Shown here in pieces: positions 34,337 to 35,301 of a DNA stretch of 35,301 bases. The stretch comes from Pseudonocardiales bacterium (lineage in GTDB: Bacteria > Actinomycetota > Actinomycetes > Mycobacteriales > Pseudonocardiaceae). Within the stretch, counting starts at the first letter, position 1. Each line of letters opens with the position of its first letter. The stretch covers positions 61,679 to 96,979 of the forward strand of contig JAHEXI010000008.1 of NCBI GenBank assembly GCA_023252195.1. Reading direction: 5' to 3'. A model generated the notes under the pieces. The model was given only the letters and a program-made list of their open reading frames with translations. It ran no database searches and had not been told where the DNA came from. A program made the position numbers and the translations under genes.

Positions 34337-35266
34337 ATGGCGGAATCCAATGCTGTCGGCGCACTCCCGGTCGGGGCGATTGCGGTGGCGCAGCGGTCGC
34401 TCGCGCCGGATCTGGCACGTGGCGCAATGCTGCTGCTCATCGCGCTGGCCAACGCCCCTCTCTACCTGTACGGGCCAGGTACCTTCGGGACCGGCGTGTG
34501 GGTCCACGGACACCCGGTACTTGACCAGGCGGTCTTGGCACTGCAGACGATTTTCGTCCGCGGTCGCGCATACCCCATGTTCACCTTGCTATTCGGTTAC
34601 GGAATCGTCCAGTTGCTTCGGCGGCAGACCAGCAGCGGAGTCGATGAGCTGGCTGTCCGAAGACTTGTCCGCAGACGCGGATTATGGATGATGTTGATCG
34701 GCTTTTTTCATGCCCTACTGCTGTTTTCCGGGGACATCATCGGCGCTTACGGGCTACTCGCGGTCCTGCTGGCCGAGGTACTGATCCGGGCCCGGGACCG
34801 AACTCTGCTGATCATGGCCGCGGCGTGGACGATACCGGTCGTGGCGTACCGCACCCTGGACAGCCGGTTGACTTTCCTCAGCGCGAAAGCCAGCTCCACG
34901 CCGGATCCGCTGGCAGCGGCAGGCCTCCGGGTGCTGGAATGGGTGCACGGCAGCGTCATCGGCGCGATCTGGTCGCTGGTCCCCACCCTGCTGCTCGGAG
35001 TGTGGGCGGCCCGCCGGCGGCTGCTCGACGAGCCGCAGCGACACCGGCGGCTCCTGCTGCGCGTCGCTGTGTTCGGCGTGAGCCTGGCCGCCATTGGCGG
35101 ACTGCCTTGGGCACTCGTGCGCGCCTCGTGGTGGGAACCGCCGTCCGAGGCGGTGGCCATGCTCGCGGGCGTGGTGCAGACACTGACTGGCTACGCCGGC
35201 GGTGTGGGCTACGCCGCGATCGCCGGACTCGTCGCAATCCGCGCAACTAGCGATCCGGAACGGTGA
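34337..35266 (+). CDS. DUF418/YeiB-family membrane protein, 3' end frameshifted at window edge
   Basis: ATG 34337 follows GAGGGGA. The sequence begins like DUF418 (LAPDLARGAMLLLIALANAPLYLY) and has about eight membrane spans (GRAYPMFTLLFGYGI, LWMMLIGFFHALLLFSGDIIGAYGLL, IWSLVPTLLLGVWA, then GGVGYAAIAGLVAIR). It stops at 35266. Bases 35263-35301 in the next frame read VITALAACGQRSM, exactly the start of the DUF418 C-terminal domain. One extra G in the GG at about 35261-35262 would join them. Family members run about 390 residues, so the 309 here is short for that reason. The function is unknown, perhaps transport. Confidence 0.8.
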   Translation: MAESNAVGALPVGAIAVAQRSLAPDLARGAMLLLIALANAPLYLYGPGTFGTGVWVHGHPVLDQAVLALQTIFVRGRAYPMFTLLFGYGIVQLLRRQTSSGVDELAVRRLVRRRGLWMMLIGFFHALLLFSGDIIGAYGLLAVLLAEVLIRARDRTLLIMAAAWTIPVVAYRTLDSRLTFLSAKASSTPDPLAAAGLRVLEWVHGSVIGAIWSLVPTLLLGVWAARRRLLDEPQRHRRLLLRVAVFGVSLAAIGGLPWALVRASWWEPPSEAVAMLAGVVQTLTGYAGGVGYAAIAGLVAIRATSDPER

Positions 35267-35301
35267 TCACCGCGTTGGCGGCCTGCGGGCAGCGGTCGAT
35301 G

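Overview
The window is high-GC actinomycete chromosome. Several features point to this: a dnaK-grpE-dnaJ-hspR operon with HAIR operators, a bifunctional-type dcd beside a tRNA-Gly, a DUF397/DUF5753 regulator pair, GTG and leaderless starts, and a pSAM2-like integrative element. The gene types suggest Pseudonocardiaceae, but this is an inference from gene content and not a species identification.

Left part (1-4762), accessory DNA. A minus-strand operon runs off the left edge. In reading order it holds a 52-residue single-membrane-span protein (3185-3027), a CHAT protease fused to a STAND/NB-ARC NTPase (3030-778), and a TPR protein (781 to beyond 1). Both junctions are ATGA overlaps. The TPR array is four nearly identical 120-bp units. 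The set reads as a split sensor-switch-protease immune module with a possible membrane effector or substrate. A coiled-coil membrane protein (4097-4762) lies next to it.

Middle (4763-15099), mobile DNA. An intact IS110-family insertion sequence (transposase 6424-5396) and a SAM methyltransferase precede the core of an actinomycete integrative and conjugative element (AICE). The core comprises a KorSA-type GntR/UTRA repressor, a divergent Pra-type activator with three shared palindromic operators, small genes including a 52-aa zinc-ribbon protein, an FtsK-like Tra translocase, a RepSA-type HUH replication initiator, Xis, and a tyrosine integrase. The integrase abuts tRNA-Gly(CCC), the likely attachment site. 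I could not find a second copy of the tRNA 3' end in the window. The element may therefore reach past the left edge and carry the CHAT module as cargo.

Right part (15100-35301), chromosomal housekeeping genes. These are dcd, a leaderless HTH-ClpN gene under a double inverted-repeat operator, a membrane FeS oxidoreductase, an amidohydrolase, a P-loop kinase-like protein and a PAP2-kinase-LPG-synthase-like membrane protein. They are followed by dnaK-grpE-dnaJ-hspR, a flavohaemoglobin-like gene, clpB with its own HAIR box, a broken DUF5753 regulator with its DUF397 partner, and a truncated-looking DUF418 membrane protein at the right edge. HspR, the last gene of the dnaK operon, should repress both that operon and clpB.

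Three right-part genes are interrupted by four single-base losses, each repairable by adding one base, usually to a short homopolymer. That pattern suggests sequencing or assembly error as much as real decay.
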